The notes under the pieces were generated by a model, which saw only the letters and a list, made by a program, of their open reading frames with translations, made no database searches and was not told where the DNA came from. A stretch of DNA of 64,000 bases from Apoda limacodes (taxonomy: Eukaryota > Arthropoda > Insecta > Lepidoptera > Limacodidae): the NCBI GenBank assembly GCA_946406115.1, contig OX291557.1, positions 1,396,501 through 1,460,500 on the forward strand, written 5' to 3'. The translations under genes were made by a program, and so were the position numbers. This document shows positions 1-10,914 of the stretch, one piece after another. Each line of letters starts with the position of its first letter. The stretch's first letter is position 1.

Positions 1-1390
1 TCTTCGCCTTGGGATGTGTTTCACATTTCTCCTTTTAAGCTTCTTTTTCATCTGATTACAAATTTTTATATGCCTTGCATACGTCGCGCATGTTTTTTTG
101 GTGTTAAAATGAAATATGAAAGTCTTGGGTGACGATACGATTTAACATGACGCAGTTAACATGAGCAATATTTTTTTTTTTTTAAACGTAATCATGGTGA
201 AGATCAGCTATGGACTGGCTTCCATCAATGCAATGTCTCTTAGAATGGGCTCGTGTATAGTGCGATTCGACTTTTTGGGTATTGACTCTATAATTAGCTT
301 CCCATCTTCATTGATATTTTTGTCTACTTTTGGTTGGTGTCCGTGACACCCACGTTTATCTTTCATCTCTGAAATGTTTGTGTCAGCGTTCAAAAAGGTT
401 TTACAAACTGATTTTTGTCCCAAGAGAAACCTAATAAAAAGCATTGTTATTAGTTATCTTGGGTTTATCATGTTTACTTCGGGATCTATTTTAATAAAGC
501 GACATTTTGAAACAAACTTTTCCATAGAAGAAGCTATGAATTTTCATTGCTTTTTGATCTGTTTTAAATTCCAATAATCGCCCAATATTTCACGTCGTTG
601 CACATCTGATTTTTTTTTTTGACATTTATAAATACAGGTTTCTTGACAGGATTTCCACAGTTGACGCTTTGAAACGATTTTTTTAGTTGTACTTGATACA
701 TATGACTTCCCCGAGTTTCTTAATTTTTTAGCTATATTTTATTTCCAGTTATCTGTTTTAACTGGTCTTTTTCTCCTTTTCTTAGTTGGTGTTGGATCTT
801 GATTCGTGATTATGTTTATGTCGTGTGATGGAGTAACTCGGTCTATAGGTGAGGTTACACTTTCTTTTGCATTAATCAATTCTTTTTCCATTCTTTCCTC
901 ATGACCTGTGTTATTTTTGTCAGAAGAATATTCACTCTCCCTTTCTATAGGTAAAAGGTAAATTTGTAATTATATTTATTGTTGCCTTATTTGTTCCTTT
1001 TTCTTTAGACTAATTTGCATCTTAATCAGTTTTTTTAGTAGTTCTGTTTTCGTTTCCTTTACCAGAACTCTCAATACTCCTAATACATTTAGCTACAGTA
1101 ATTTGAAAATCAGGATCCTATACTGAGTCGTCAGAATCTGTAATAATAGAACATAGTCATATAGTTAATTCTAATTAACTCTTAAGCAATTTAAAAGAGT
1201 ATAAAAGCGTCCAACCTCGATTATAATACCTTCATAAAAAGATGGCTCTGATAAAGAACTACTGCTGCTTGATAAACTAGTGGAATTAAGACTTTGCGTA
1301 CTACATTTCTTTTCTTCCTGTTCTACAGTTTCCTGCGCTGCCACAGCTTCATGTTCTAAAAAACCATAATGTAAACATAACCATAAACAA
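1..1390 (-). pseudogene. Decayed copy of an unnamed insect multicopy gene family (transposase-like), runs off left edge
   Basis: Reading leftwards on the minus strand there are pieces of one protein in shifting frames. They are: an acidic, serine-rich segment (about 1356-1217); a basic segment with SYVSSTTKK followed by a cysteine pattern (about 780-600); QKSVCKTFLN near 420; RGCHGHQPKVD near 350; and, after a frame change near 280, a segment resembling ESHYTRAH...SIADLH. A further KK..C..C-like basic stretch reaches coordinate 1. I recall this motif order from an abundant, poorly characterised insect family usually listed as hypothetical and probably transposon-derived; I cannot name it. An in-frame stop interrupts DNWK*N near 738 and there are several frameshifts, so it is dead. 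Possible introns were not resolved. Confidence 0.55.
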
Positions 1391-1399
1391 CAATCCCAA

Positions 1400-2220
1400 G
1401 CATTATCAAACAGAATTTGAATTCCATAAACTTAAGGCGGCGGTCTATCGATGACTCGATTTCGCGTTTTCATATTTTTTTTTTGATATCTAGAGTTCGT
1501 GAATTCCTTTTCATTCATAAAACACTGCAAATTTTAGATATATATCTATTTAAATATCAGATTGAATATGTTATTGAGGTTTTCTGTTTGCTTCTTTTTC
1601 TATCTTATTTATTTTTAATAGATAACAAAGTTAATCAAAATAAAGAAAATTACGCAAAACTGGTTAAAAAATTTACTATGTTTTTAACCGACTTCCATAA
1701 GTAGGAGGTTCTTAATTCGGATGTTTCTATTTTTTTTTTATTTATTTTCGGGCATAACTCCGTCATATATTGACGGGTTTTCAAAATTCTTTTTTTATTT
1801 AAAAGGGGAATACTTCCGAGGTGGTCCGTTACTAATGTATTGAATTGAAAACTTGACACCTCGCACGCGCGAGGTCCCATTACGGGTTTAAGGCGTATGA
1901 GTTAACCTCATTAATTAATTAACCGGACGTGCGATTTGTTAAACTTTTGGTCAAAAATTAATTAGTGTTATTTTAGAACTGGTGAAACGCCTTTGATGTT
2001 GATGATTGTATAAAATTTTGTTACGAGTATCGATGTTTCTAATGTATGAGAAAAAAAATAATTCGTCACTTAAAAGTAAAAATAACGCGGCAAGCTCCAA
2101 CAACGCCAAAAACCAGCACGACCTACAAAAAAGGGATTTGATTAAATTTTTTTTTAAATAATATATTGACTGTATTTTGCGATTTCGTAAACTGAATACT
2201 AAAGAAAAATATAGGTATTT
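1400..2220. repeat. Dispersed non-coding repeat, AT-rich
   Basis: No gene seen. From about 1675 to 1880 there is a phrase (aaccgacttccataagtagg, then a T-run, then a GC-richer stretch near 1860) resembling a dispersed lepidopteran repeat with an ACCGACTTC..AAGGAGG core. Related wording recurs at 31990, 32460 and 32585 in this window. The rest is low-complexity AT-rich DNA. Confidence 0.35.
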
Positions 2221-2233
2221 ATTAATAAATTAC

Positions 2234-2510
2234 CTTTGTGGCTAAATAACGATCATATGAGGCTTCGTTCAAAAACCTTTCCACTTCATTCGATGTTAAT
2301 ATTTTCGACTTTTTAGTTGTAAAACCGTCTGATTGTCGTTTTAAGAAAGCATTTAGTTTTGGGTTTTCACTTATATCCACGTTGTTCCTTATTTTCAGCA
2401 TACTTTTTATCATCGAAAACCTCGACCATAACGATAATAAAGATTTTAATTTTGCTGAGAGTTCGGAGAAGTATGCCTACGTAACATTTTCTGAAAAACT
2501 AAAGAAAAAG
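2234..2510 (-). pseudogene. Tyrosine recombinase (Crypton-like) fragment
   Basis: The minus-strand frame reads a segment around AYFSELSAKLKSLL, then KRQSDGFTTKKSKILTSNEV and FLNEASYDRYLATKV. This order is what I know from insect Crypton-type tyrosine recombinases, in the SAM-like N-terminal region before the catalytic domain. The fragment ends at AAAG|GTAATT (donor GT at 2233-2232), so it may be one exon. The downstream catalytic R-H-R-Y domain is absent. A stop just before AYFSEL (near 2482) and the missing catalytic half mark it as a relic. It overlaps, in another frame, the end of the candidate small gene. Confidence 0.5.
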
Positions 2511-3072
2511 CTCCAGTAAGTAATAGCCCACATCCCGAACGCAATACGTCCCTGCAATACGCCACTTTTTGAGCAACTGTATATAAAAAATATTTTACTT
2601 TCACCTTACCCTGTTCGGCACTTCTCGAACCCAGCGTAGCCACAAGAGCTAAAATCATTTTGGACCGTGACTCCATCTGAAATATAAAGCTGTTCTTTCA
2701 AAAAATCAAAGTATTTCAAAGTACCATTTGTAACGCAACAACTTGACGTATATGATACAAAATATAGAAATATTTCTAAAAAAAACGAGATGAATGCAAA
2801 TAACTGTTCTAACTCAAATCAAATCTTATCATATGTAACATTACATAATACTTTATTGCAAAATAATATCGGGTTTTGCAACAAAAACGTAACAAAGCAA
2901 CTTAAATGAAGACCGTGGCTGAATATGTATGTTACAGAAAAAAATATTGAAATTGTGACGTCACAAATAAGCAGCAATAATAACAATAAAATCACTCAGT
3001 GAAAGCACTTACCTTCACAACAAAACCGTTATAGGTTTCTCTCGTCACGTTCTTGCTGCAACTGGCCAGCAT
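2446..3072 (-). CDS. Candidate small two-exon gene, unknown function
   Basis: An ATG at 3072-3070 opens a 20-codon segment (MLASCSKNVTRETYNGFVVK) ending in a textbook donor, AAG|GTAAGT, at 3013/3012. The next open segment begins at 2676 immediately after a pyrimidine-rich tract and CAG acceptor (2678-2677). It stays in the same phase to a TAA at 2446, giving about 96 residues. The second exon starts MESRSKMILALVATLG and contains a hydrophobic stretch, GCGLLLTGAFSLVF, that could span a membrane. I do not recognise the protein. Its last about 20 codons overlap the recombinase remnant in another frame, so the original 3' end may have been replaced by an insertion. Its 5' side lies about 40 bp from the giant inverted repeat. 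Chance remains possible. Confidence 0.3.
2680..3012. other. AT-rich stretch, possible intron of the candidate gene
   Basis: No separate gene or repeat seen. If the two-exon model is right this is its intron, with GTAAGT at the 5' end and a pyrimidine tract before CAG at the 3' end. Confidence 0.3.
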
Positions 3073-3110
3073 CTTCACCTTCGAGAGAGCGGAACTAACT
3101 GATGTGAACC

Positions 3111-5808
3111 GCTGCCTTATTAACAATGAGTTAGCAAAACATTGCTAGCGCGCGGTGCCCGCGCAAGCAGTTCGCGGTATTGCTCTAGACGTCGAATTAT
3201 GTACGGAAATCGTGTACTGATGGCTACGAAAACGCTCAGCGATCAGCTTTGTTCAAAAATTGACAATATTTTGTTGAAGTATAGCACTATCTCTTTCTGT
3301 CGTACACAAAATCGTATTTCCCATCTCTACTGTAACGTTACATATTTGTACATCATATTAAATGTTTGAACACAGGTTGAAAGTGCATTTTCAAAGTACA
3401 GAACTAGCACCATCTATTAGGCAGTAGCGGTATTAATTAAAAATGTTGTCAGCGTTGCTTCTTTTTGATTTTGCCCTTTAATGTTGTAATTTGTAAACTG
3501 TTATGATCGTTTTACACATAGTTTTTTATTAATAAAACTAAAAGAACTTCATATTTTGAGAAACTTGATATGTAATGTCTTTTTTAAATGACTGTCATAA
3601 ACAAACAATATAACATATTAATATGGTAGATAGTCTTTAGAGACAATAAATTTTATATTTTACATTTTGGGGTATTATGAAATTTTTTATATGTAACACT
3701 GCTTTGTTTACATTGAAATTGAAATCTTTAAAATTGGGTTATTTAGAAATTCAAAAAGTAACTTCCTGAAACTGTGCCGTAAAATAAAAAGGCACATTGA
3801 TTCGTCGTCTTGTTTTACTTTTTCTTTACCTAGAAAACAATTACGAAATCCATGAGGAAGGTTGGTGTTATAGTAGATGTAGCAGGTGTTATTCTTTCAA
3901 TCTAAAAACGTAATCTTTGTGGCATCTTCCAAAACCACGTCGTACCTTAAGGCTTAGGTCCTCTGGACAACAATAATTACAATCGAAGGTATGTAAACAA
4001 ATCTTAGTTATAGTCACGCTTTAAAGCCAATACCTACTCTAGATCCCTACATACGCTGCAAATACAAGTGATAAATAGGTAATCTCATGATTTTGTAGAA
4101 TTAAAATAAGCCTGTCTCTATACTGCTGTTTATCTAATGGCAGTTTTATACTGAAATTGTATACTAAGCATTGAGAGCTACTCATCTGTAGTACTCACAT
4201 AACATGATTCTTCGTACAGGGACTGACCTATTATATATGATGCCAAAATATTTATCATAACTTAAGTTTGATTAAACCTAATATATGTATAGTTGCACTT
4301 ATTGGATTGACAAGTTTTGAAAAGATACTTCATTATGTAATATATCCAGTAAAACATAGTTTCTGTTTCTGAGTATGATGTGTAATGCATATTTTAGGTC
4401 TTTGCACAAAAAGTCAGTACTAAGGATTTTTTTAAAAATCCATTCACCGATATCTTATAATTTTTCTTGTTTCAGTATTAAAGAGATGATGTTGATGTTT
4501 TATTTCAGGTTGCCTGTCACTGTCACAACCAGTGAAGTAATGTTTTTATATTGTTTCAGTTATCTTGGAAATGCAAGTTTAAGAAAGTGAACTGTAGACG
4601 CATTATTAGCAAAAGTCTTACAAAAGTCAAGTACTGAAAACATCAACAAAGGATCATTGCTGCTTTAAATGGATCTAATAATGTAGCGGGATACCACAGT
4701 AGAATTAGATTTAGCACAAGAATTGAAATAATGTAATAAAAATTTTAATTAAAATTCTTCTCAATTTATTTTGTGCTATTATTTAACTAAAACCTATCAT
4801 TTCATAACTGTTCTATCATTAACAAAATCTCTTATGCATATCATTTAAGTGAACTGCTGAACAATTTGATGATTTCCTTAACATATCAGCCTTACAAACA
4901 CTGCTAGATATAGGCATATCCCATGTATTTCCTAAACAAATCGGTCTGTACCACTTAAATTCATCTAGGACAACCCTCTAGGTTGTCAGTCAAACTGGTC
5001 TTACCACATTGAGTTGGAATTGATGGTGGCATGAGAATGAAGAAGACTTCATTATTCTTATGACTACGGTCTCCAATCAAGTTTTGAGCTTATGAGGTGA
5101 ACAGTCCTGAGATTTAGTCACAGTTTTATAAAATTTCCCACTTTTGACCTATACACTTGGTGAAAGCTGCAGCTGGTTGACAAAAATTATCATGGTTGAA
5201 GATGATCTAGCGGCTAAAGTAAGGCTTGTTTTTTACTAAAGGCCATAATCTATTGTAGAAGTAAGTGTTGACTGCCATTTTTGAATATTGATTTCCTACA
5301 CTTAAAATTTTAACCTGAGCCCTTATAAGTTCTAGATGTGGTTACCCAACAAAAACTTGTGTATTCATTATATTAAGTGTATGGTTTGTTCGTACACTCT
5401 TTAAGTGATCAACAACCAACAATTATGAAGTTTTGTTTGTAAATAAGTTGTTGGTTAGTGATAAGTCAATAGTTTTATTACAAGTTATGCCCTAGTTGAT
5501 GCATGTGTCCATATTCTGTGGTGACCGTTTACCATCAGGCGGACTGCAAGCTTGTTTGGCACCTTAGTGGTATAACAAAAAATGCGGGTTTGTTTTTATG
5601 GTTTATTATATTATGTTGTATTATGGTAACAATTATATTTCATTCCATGTGTGCTTGTTGTGTATATATTTCATTTATTCCTTTGTAACATTTATTTATT
5701 AATATATAGATAGTACTGCTGACTACACTTTGTCCTTTCTTATTTGCAGAAAAGTTGCAGTATTTACAAATTCAGGTGTTAATTCCATTTTGCTATCATG
5801 ACAGCATA
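3111..5808 (+). repeat. Left arm of a giant inverted repeat
   Basis: This 2.7-kb segment reappears in reverse complement at 10311-6943. The outer end starts gctgccttattaacaatgag and the inner end is gctatcatgacagcata. Match is near-perfect across most rows, about 95% by eye. The left arm lacks a roughly 100-bp piece present at 7620-7730 and lacks the RTE insertion at 8570-9145. The arm is mostly non-coding. Short frames such as 3142-3369 are conserved in both arms, but arm identity alone explains that. A CR1/Jockey LINE tail (about 5482-5605) lies inside and is present in both arms, so it is older than the duplication. Confidence 0.9.
5482..5605 (+). mobile_element. 3' tail of a CR1/Jockey-type LINE, severely 5'-truncated
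   Basis: The phrase gtgaccgtttaccatcaggc, then a line on lack of gap cttgtttggcaccttagtgg and tataacaaaaaa, matches the 3' end of the LINEs at 39845-39907 and 63404-63480. The coding region is absent. The same tail occurs in reverse in the right arm (about 7160-7262). Confidence 0.7.
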
Positions 5809-6942
5809 AGTCGCGCGATTAGCAAGCGGTTAGCAAGCCATATGAACTGTCAAATTTGCGTTTACCTTTTTTAATGGCTGCAAACTGATCGCTTTCTGAT
5901 TGCAAAGCTAATATCAAATTAATTAAAGACTTTAGACATTTTCAAAACATTGATTGTTAAAGCAGATATCCGCAAGAAATGAATCAAAGTTAAGTAACAC
6001 AACAGACCAGTGTGCGAGGTCAGAATACGCTTTGTCGTACCTAATACAATTTTCTGTTTTAACTAGTGTTTTGGTTAATTTTGTGTGTGTTTGTGAATTT
6101 TAATTCGCGAATAATAGTGAAAAGAATACTAGAGACATTGACTGTGCTGATTTAAAACCCGAAATTGCCTATAAAATACTGTTACCTACTAATAAAGAAT
6201 CTAGGAAGTTGACAACATAAGATTACTAAAAGCGCAGAAAAATTGTATGTATTTAACGGCAAGATACTGGGACCTACTTCTTCATTACACCATAAATGAA
6301 GTAAGAAAACTTGCAGTTAAAACCTATAACCTAAAATATACCAAACAATTGAAGTGGTATTTGTTTGAATTGCGATACCTAACTACCCTTTCTTATATGT
6401 TTGGTCATTTTTCTGCAAGTATACCTACCCAACGCTCACAACAATAGTATTCAATCATTAGGGCAACTCAATTAAAAAAACAACTTTAAGAATTATACTG
6501 TGAACATAGGCAATCAAAGTGAATTAGAAGAAATCTACCAATTTATATATTTCTATAAGGCAGAGATCAAATACTGTCCTACAGCATAGCCTACAGGTGC
6601 TCTTAAACACAATATTGCAATTAAAAAGTAGTTTTGGAACAAACTTAATCAGCTGATTATTACTCAACAGAATAATCATTATAAAATATTTGTTGGTCAA
6701 TTCTAATAATAATCTGTGTGTGCAAAATTTCATTTCATCATTGTCACTAACTTAAACATATTGTATAAAGCATTAGTAGGATTTCTTCCATTACTCTTTT
6801 CAAGCCCTAGAATATGCTGCTTAGCTCCAGGACAGGAGGATATTATAACTTACTGCTTAACTTAATACCATATAGTTTATAGCTAATTTTCTAAATTATT
6901 TTGCAGATAATATGATGAAGATATGTTACAAGGTTGATATAC
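5809..6942. other. Unique spacer between the inverted-repeat arms
   Basis: This is the single-copy centre of the palindrome. It is AT-rich, with an open frame at 6247-6447 (66 codons) that I do not recognise and that lacks family motifs. The stretch around 6000-6180 resembles an untranslated leader only loosely. No transposase, RNA gene or internal repeat is visible. Confidence 0.6.
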
Positions 6943-7159
6943 CTATGCTGTCATGATAGCAAAATGGAAATAACACCTGAATTTGTGAATACTGCAACTT
7001 TTCTGCAAATAAGAAAGGACAAAGTGTAGTCAGCAGTACTATCTATATATTAATAAGTAAATGTTACTAAGGAATAAATGAAATATATACACAACAAGCA
7101 CACATGGAATGAAATATAATTGTTACCATAATACAACATAATACAATGAACTATAAAAA

Positions 7160-7262
7160 CAAACCGGCATTTTTTGTTATACCACTAAGGTGCCAAACAA
7201 GCTTGCAGTCCGCCTGATGGTAAACGGTCACCGCAGAATATGGACACGTGCAACAACTAGGG
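7160..7262 (-). mobile_element. 3' tail of a CR1/Jockey-type LINE in the right arm
   Basis: Inverted counterpart of the 5482-5605 tail (ccgcctgatggtaaacggtc and cactaaggtgccaaacaagc). Its presence in both arms shows that the LINE landed before the arms were duplicated. Confidence 0.7.
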
Positions 7263-8569
7263 CATCACTTGTAATAAAACTATTGACCTATCACTTACCA
7301 ACAACTTATTTACAAACAAAAGTTCATAATTGTTGGTTGATGATGACTTAAAGAGTGTATGAACAAACCATACACTTAATATAATATATACACATTTTTT
7401 GTTGTGTAACCACATCTAGAACTTATAAGGGCTCAGGTTAAATTTTAATTGTAGGAAATCAATATTTAAAGATGGCAGTCAACACTTACTTCTACAATAC
7501 ATTATGGCCTTTAGTAAAAAGCAAGCCTTACTTAGCCTCGATCATTCACCAAGTATATAGATAAAAAGTGGGAAATTTTATAAAACTGTGACTAGTGCTC
7601 AGGACAGTTCACCTCATAAGCTCAAAACTGCTCTTCAGGCAATAGAAAGTGCAACGCTTGGAGATCCTTTACAGAGTAACAAGAGTGCTCGTAATACTTA
7701 TTAACAAAGGAAAAAAAAAGGTTCTTGATTAGAGACCGTAGTCATAAGAATAATGAAATCTTCTTCATTCTCATGCCACCATCAATTCCAACTCAATGTG
7801 GTAGGACCAGGTATACTGACAACCTAGAGGGTTGTCCTAGATGAATTTAAGTGGTACAGACCGATTTGTTAAAGAAATACATGGGATATGCCTATATCTA
7901 GCAGTGTTTGTAAGGCTGATATGTTAAGGAAATCATCAAATCGTTGAGCAGTTGACTTAAATTATATGCATAAGACATTTGTTAATGATAGAACAGTTAT
8001 GAAATGATAGGTTTTAGTTAAATACTAGCACAAAATAAATTGAGAAGAATTTTAATTAAAATTTTTATTACATTATTTCAATTCTTGTACTTAATCTAAT
8101 TCTACTGTGGTATCCCGCTACAATATTCGATCCATTTAAAGCAGCAATGATCCTTTGTTGATGTTTTCAGTACTTGACTTTTGTAAGACTTTTGCTAATA
8201 GTGCGTCTACAGTTCACTTTCTCAAAATTGCATTTCCAAGATAACAAACAATATAGAAAACATTACTTCACTGGTTGTGACAGTGACAGGCAATCTGAAA
8301 TAAAACATCAACATCATCTCTTTAATACTGAAACAAGAAAAATTATCAGATATCGGTGAGTTGATTTTTAAAGAATTCCTTAGTACTGACTTTTTGTGCA
8401 CAGACCTAAAATATGCGTTACACATCATACTCAGCAACAGAAACTATTCTTTACTGGATATATTACATAATGAAGTATCTTTTAAGTGTGGGCAAGATAT
8501 TAAAAGATACAATTTTAATATCTATTATTCAGCGCTATTATTCTCAAGACTTGTCAATCAAATAAGTTC

Positions 8570-9145
8570 AACTATAAATTGGTGTACACTTTTTTTTTTT
8601 ATCATTCGTAACTTATAAAAATGTCTCTAATCTCAGTGTGCCTCTTGGCATAGGCCTCCTCCAACATTTTCCACTGTGGTCTATCCTGGGTTATCCGTGT
8701 CCACCTTGGGCCAGCAGTCAATTTGATGTCATCCTCCCATCTTATACACTGTCTTCCACGGCTTCTCTTTCCATCTCTTGTGTACCACTCTGTAACTGCC
8801 TTACACCATTTTCCTCGTTTGTCACGCATCATATGTCCGGTCCACCCCCACTTTTGTTGGTCAATGCGTAGCAGGATATTAGTTAGTTTGGTTATCATCC
8901 TGATGTCGATATTTCTGACTCGGTCTCGAAGTTTTGTCCCTAGTATGCTGCGCTCCATCGCTCTTTGGCATTTGGCAAGTTTGTTTCTAAGAGATTTGGT
9001 GAGTGCCCATGTTTCACACCCGTAAGTTAAGCATGGTAGGATGCATGTGTTAAAAGTTTTTCTTTTCAGTGCCATGCCCAGGTCCTGTGACTACATGATT
9101 TCCCTAAGTGACCAAAACTTCTTCCAGCCATTGGCGATCCTTGCA
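8570..9145 (-). mobile_element. RTE-type LINE fragment, C-terminal end
   Basis: An uninterrupted 157-codon minus-strand frame (9075-8602) encodes the region downstream of the reverse transcriptase in RTE endonuclease/RT proteins. It carries LTYGCETWALTK, CQRAMERSILG, LRDRVRN, WGWTGHMMRDKRGKW and GRQCIRWEDDI, a signature order I know from lepidopteran RTE elements. Endonuclease and RT core are absent, so it is a 5'-truncated insertion. It lies in only one arm of the inverted repeat: the left arm is uninterrupted at the equivalent site (about 4280-4300). The intact frame suggests a fairly recent event. Confidence 0.85.
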
Positions 9146-10311
9146 TACATATATTAGGTTTAATCAAACTTAAGTTATGATAAATATTTTGGCATCATAT
9201 TTAATAGGTCAGTCCCTGTACGAAGAATCATGTTATGTGAGTACTACAGATGGGTAGCTCTCATCAATTTCAGTATAAAACTGCCATTAGATAAACAGCA
9301 GTATAGAGACAGGCTTATTTTAATTCTACAAAATCATGAGATTACCTATTTATCACTTGTATTTGCAGCGTATGTAGGGATCTAGAGTAGGTATTGGCTT
9401 TAAAGCGTGACTATAACTAAGATTTGTTTACATACCTTCGATTGGAATTATTGTTGTCCAGAGTACCTAAGCCTTCAGGTACGACGTGGTTTTGGAAGAT
9501 GCCACACAGATTACGTTTTTAGATTGAAAGAATAACACCTGCTACATCTACTATAACACCAACCTTCCTCATGGATTTCGTAATTGTTTTCTTTGTAGGT
9601 ACTAGGTAAAGAAAAAGTAAAACAAGACGACGAATCAATGCGCCTTTTTATTTTACGGCACAGTTTCAGGAAATTACTTTTTGAATTTCTAAATAACCTA
9701 ATTTTAAAGATTCAATGTAAACAAAGCAGTGTTACTTTCCAAAAATTACATAATACCCCAAAATGTAAAATATAAAATTTATTGATTCTAAAGACTATCT
9801 ACAATATTAATATGTAATATTGTTTGTTTATGACAGTCATTTAAAAAAGGATATTACACATCAAGTTTCTCAAAATATGAAGTTCTTTTAGTTTTATTAA
9901 TAAAAAACTATGTGTAAAATGATCATAACAGTTTACAAATTCCAAGGGCAAAATCAAAAAGAAGCAACGCTGACAACATTTTTAGTTAATACCGCTACTG
10001 CCTAATAGATGGTGCTAGTTCTGTACTTTGAAAATGCACTTTCAACCTGTGTTCAAACATTTAATATGATGTACAGACATGTAACGTAACAGTAGAGATG
10101 GGAAATACGATTTTGTGTACGACAGAAAGAGATAGTGCTATACTTCAACAAAATATTGTCAATTTTTGAACAAAGCTGATCGCTGAGCGTTTTCGTAGCC
10201 GTCAGTACACGATTTCCGTACATAATTCGACGTCTAGAGCAATACCGCGAACTGCTTGCGCGGGCACCGCGCGCTAGCAATGTTTTGCTAACTCATTGTT
10301 AATAAGGCAGC

Positions 10312-10914
10312 CGATTTTGGAGCTTTCTATGACGCGTAGCGATTGAAAATGCATTTTGAATTCCTTAATCGCCTGATAGAGGCGCTAGCGTCGACTTATT
10401 GCTACTTGCAACGCGACCGCTGCTTCATAATTCGAAATTGGTGTTTGACAGCGATGATTGCGAAATATTAGGCTCTTGCTCTGCTCCCGCAAGATTGGTG
10501 ATAACCCAACCGATATTGAGACAAACTTCGCGTTCGAGTCGATTGCAATGACGCTAAAACGATATGCGCTTTCTCTCTCTTTTATAACATACCTTTTAAT
10601 GTCGCTAAAATGTCGCGTTTTAGTAAATAGCAAGCAGAGTGCATTTCAGCGGATTTTCGTACAGTATTATTCCAAATTGATACTTTGACCAGATAACACT
10701 CGTCTTGTCGCAAACAAGCGATATCTTATAGCTGCATTTTCATGAAGTATATTATTTTTATATTATCTGATTTTCGATATATTTTACAAGAAACGCACCG
10801 TATGTGTTATTTTGATGTAATATATTTTGATGCATTCTTTGTGATTAATCGCGGACAAAAACCAATTATAAAGATTAAAAGCTAAACTAAACCTATTAAT
10901 AAAATAGACCTCTT
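10312..10914. other. Non-coding flank, nothing recognised
   Basis: Two short overlapping frames (10385-10688) run on opposite strands without recognisable motifs. No repeat or RNA gene identified. Confidence 0.5.

Larger units (their letters stand above)
6943..10311 (-). repeat. Right arm of the giant inverted repeat
   Basis: Reverse complement of 3111-5808, interrupted by an RTE LINE fragment at about 8570-9145 and holding about 100 bp (7620-7730) missing from the left arm. The outer end, aataaggcagc, is followed by flanking DNA unrelated to the left flank. No target-site duplication is evident: the left flank reads gatgtgaacc and the right flank cgattttgga. It may be a foldback element with very long terminal repeats, or an inverted segmental duplication. 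Confidence 0.9.

Noticed and set aside
3142..3369. 75-codon frame conserved with 10053-10280
   Set aside because: Conservation follows from the inverted-repeat arms being near-identical; changes do not favour silent sites visibly and no domain is recognised.
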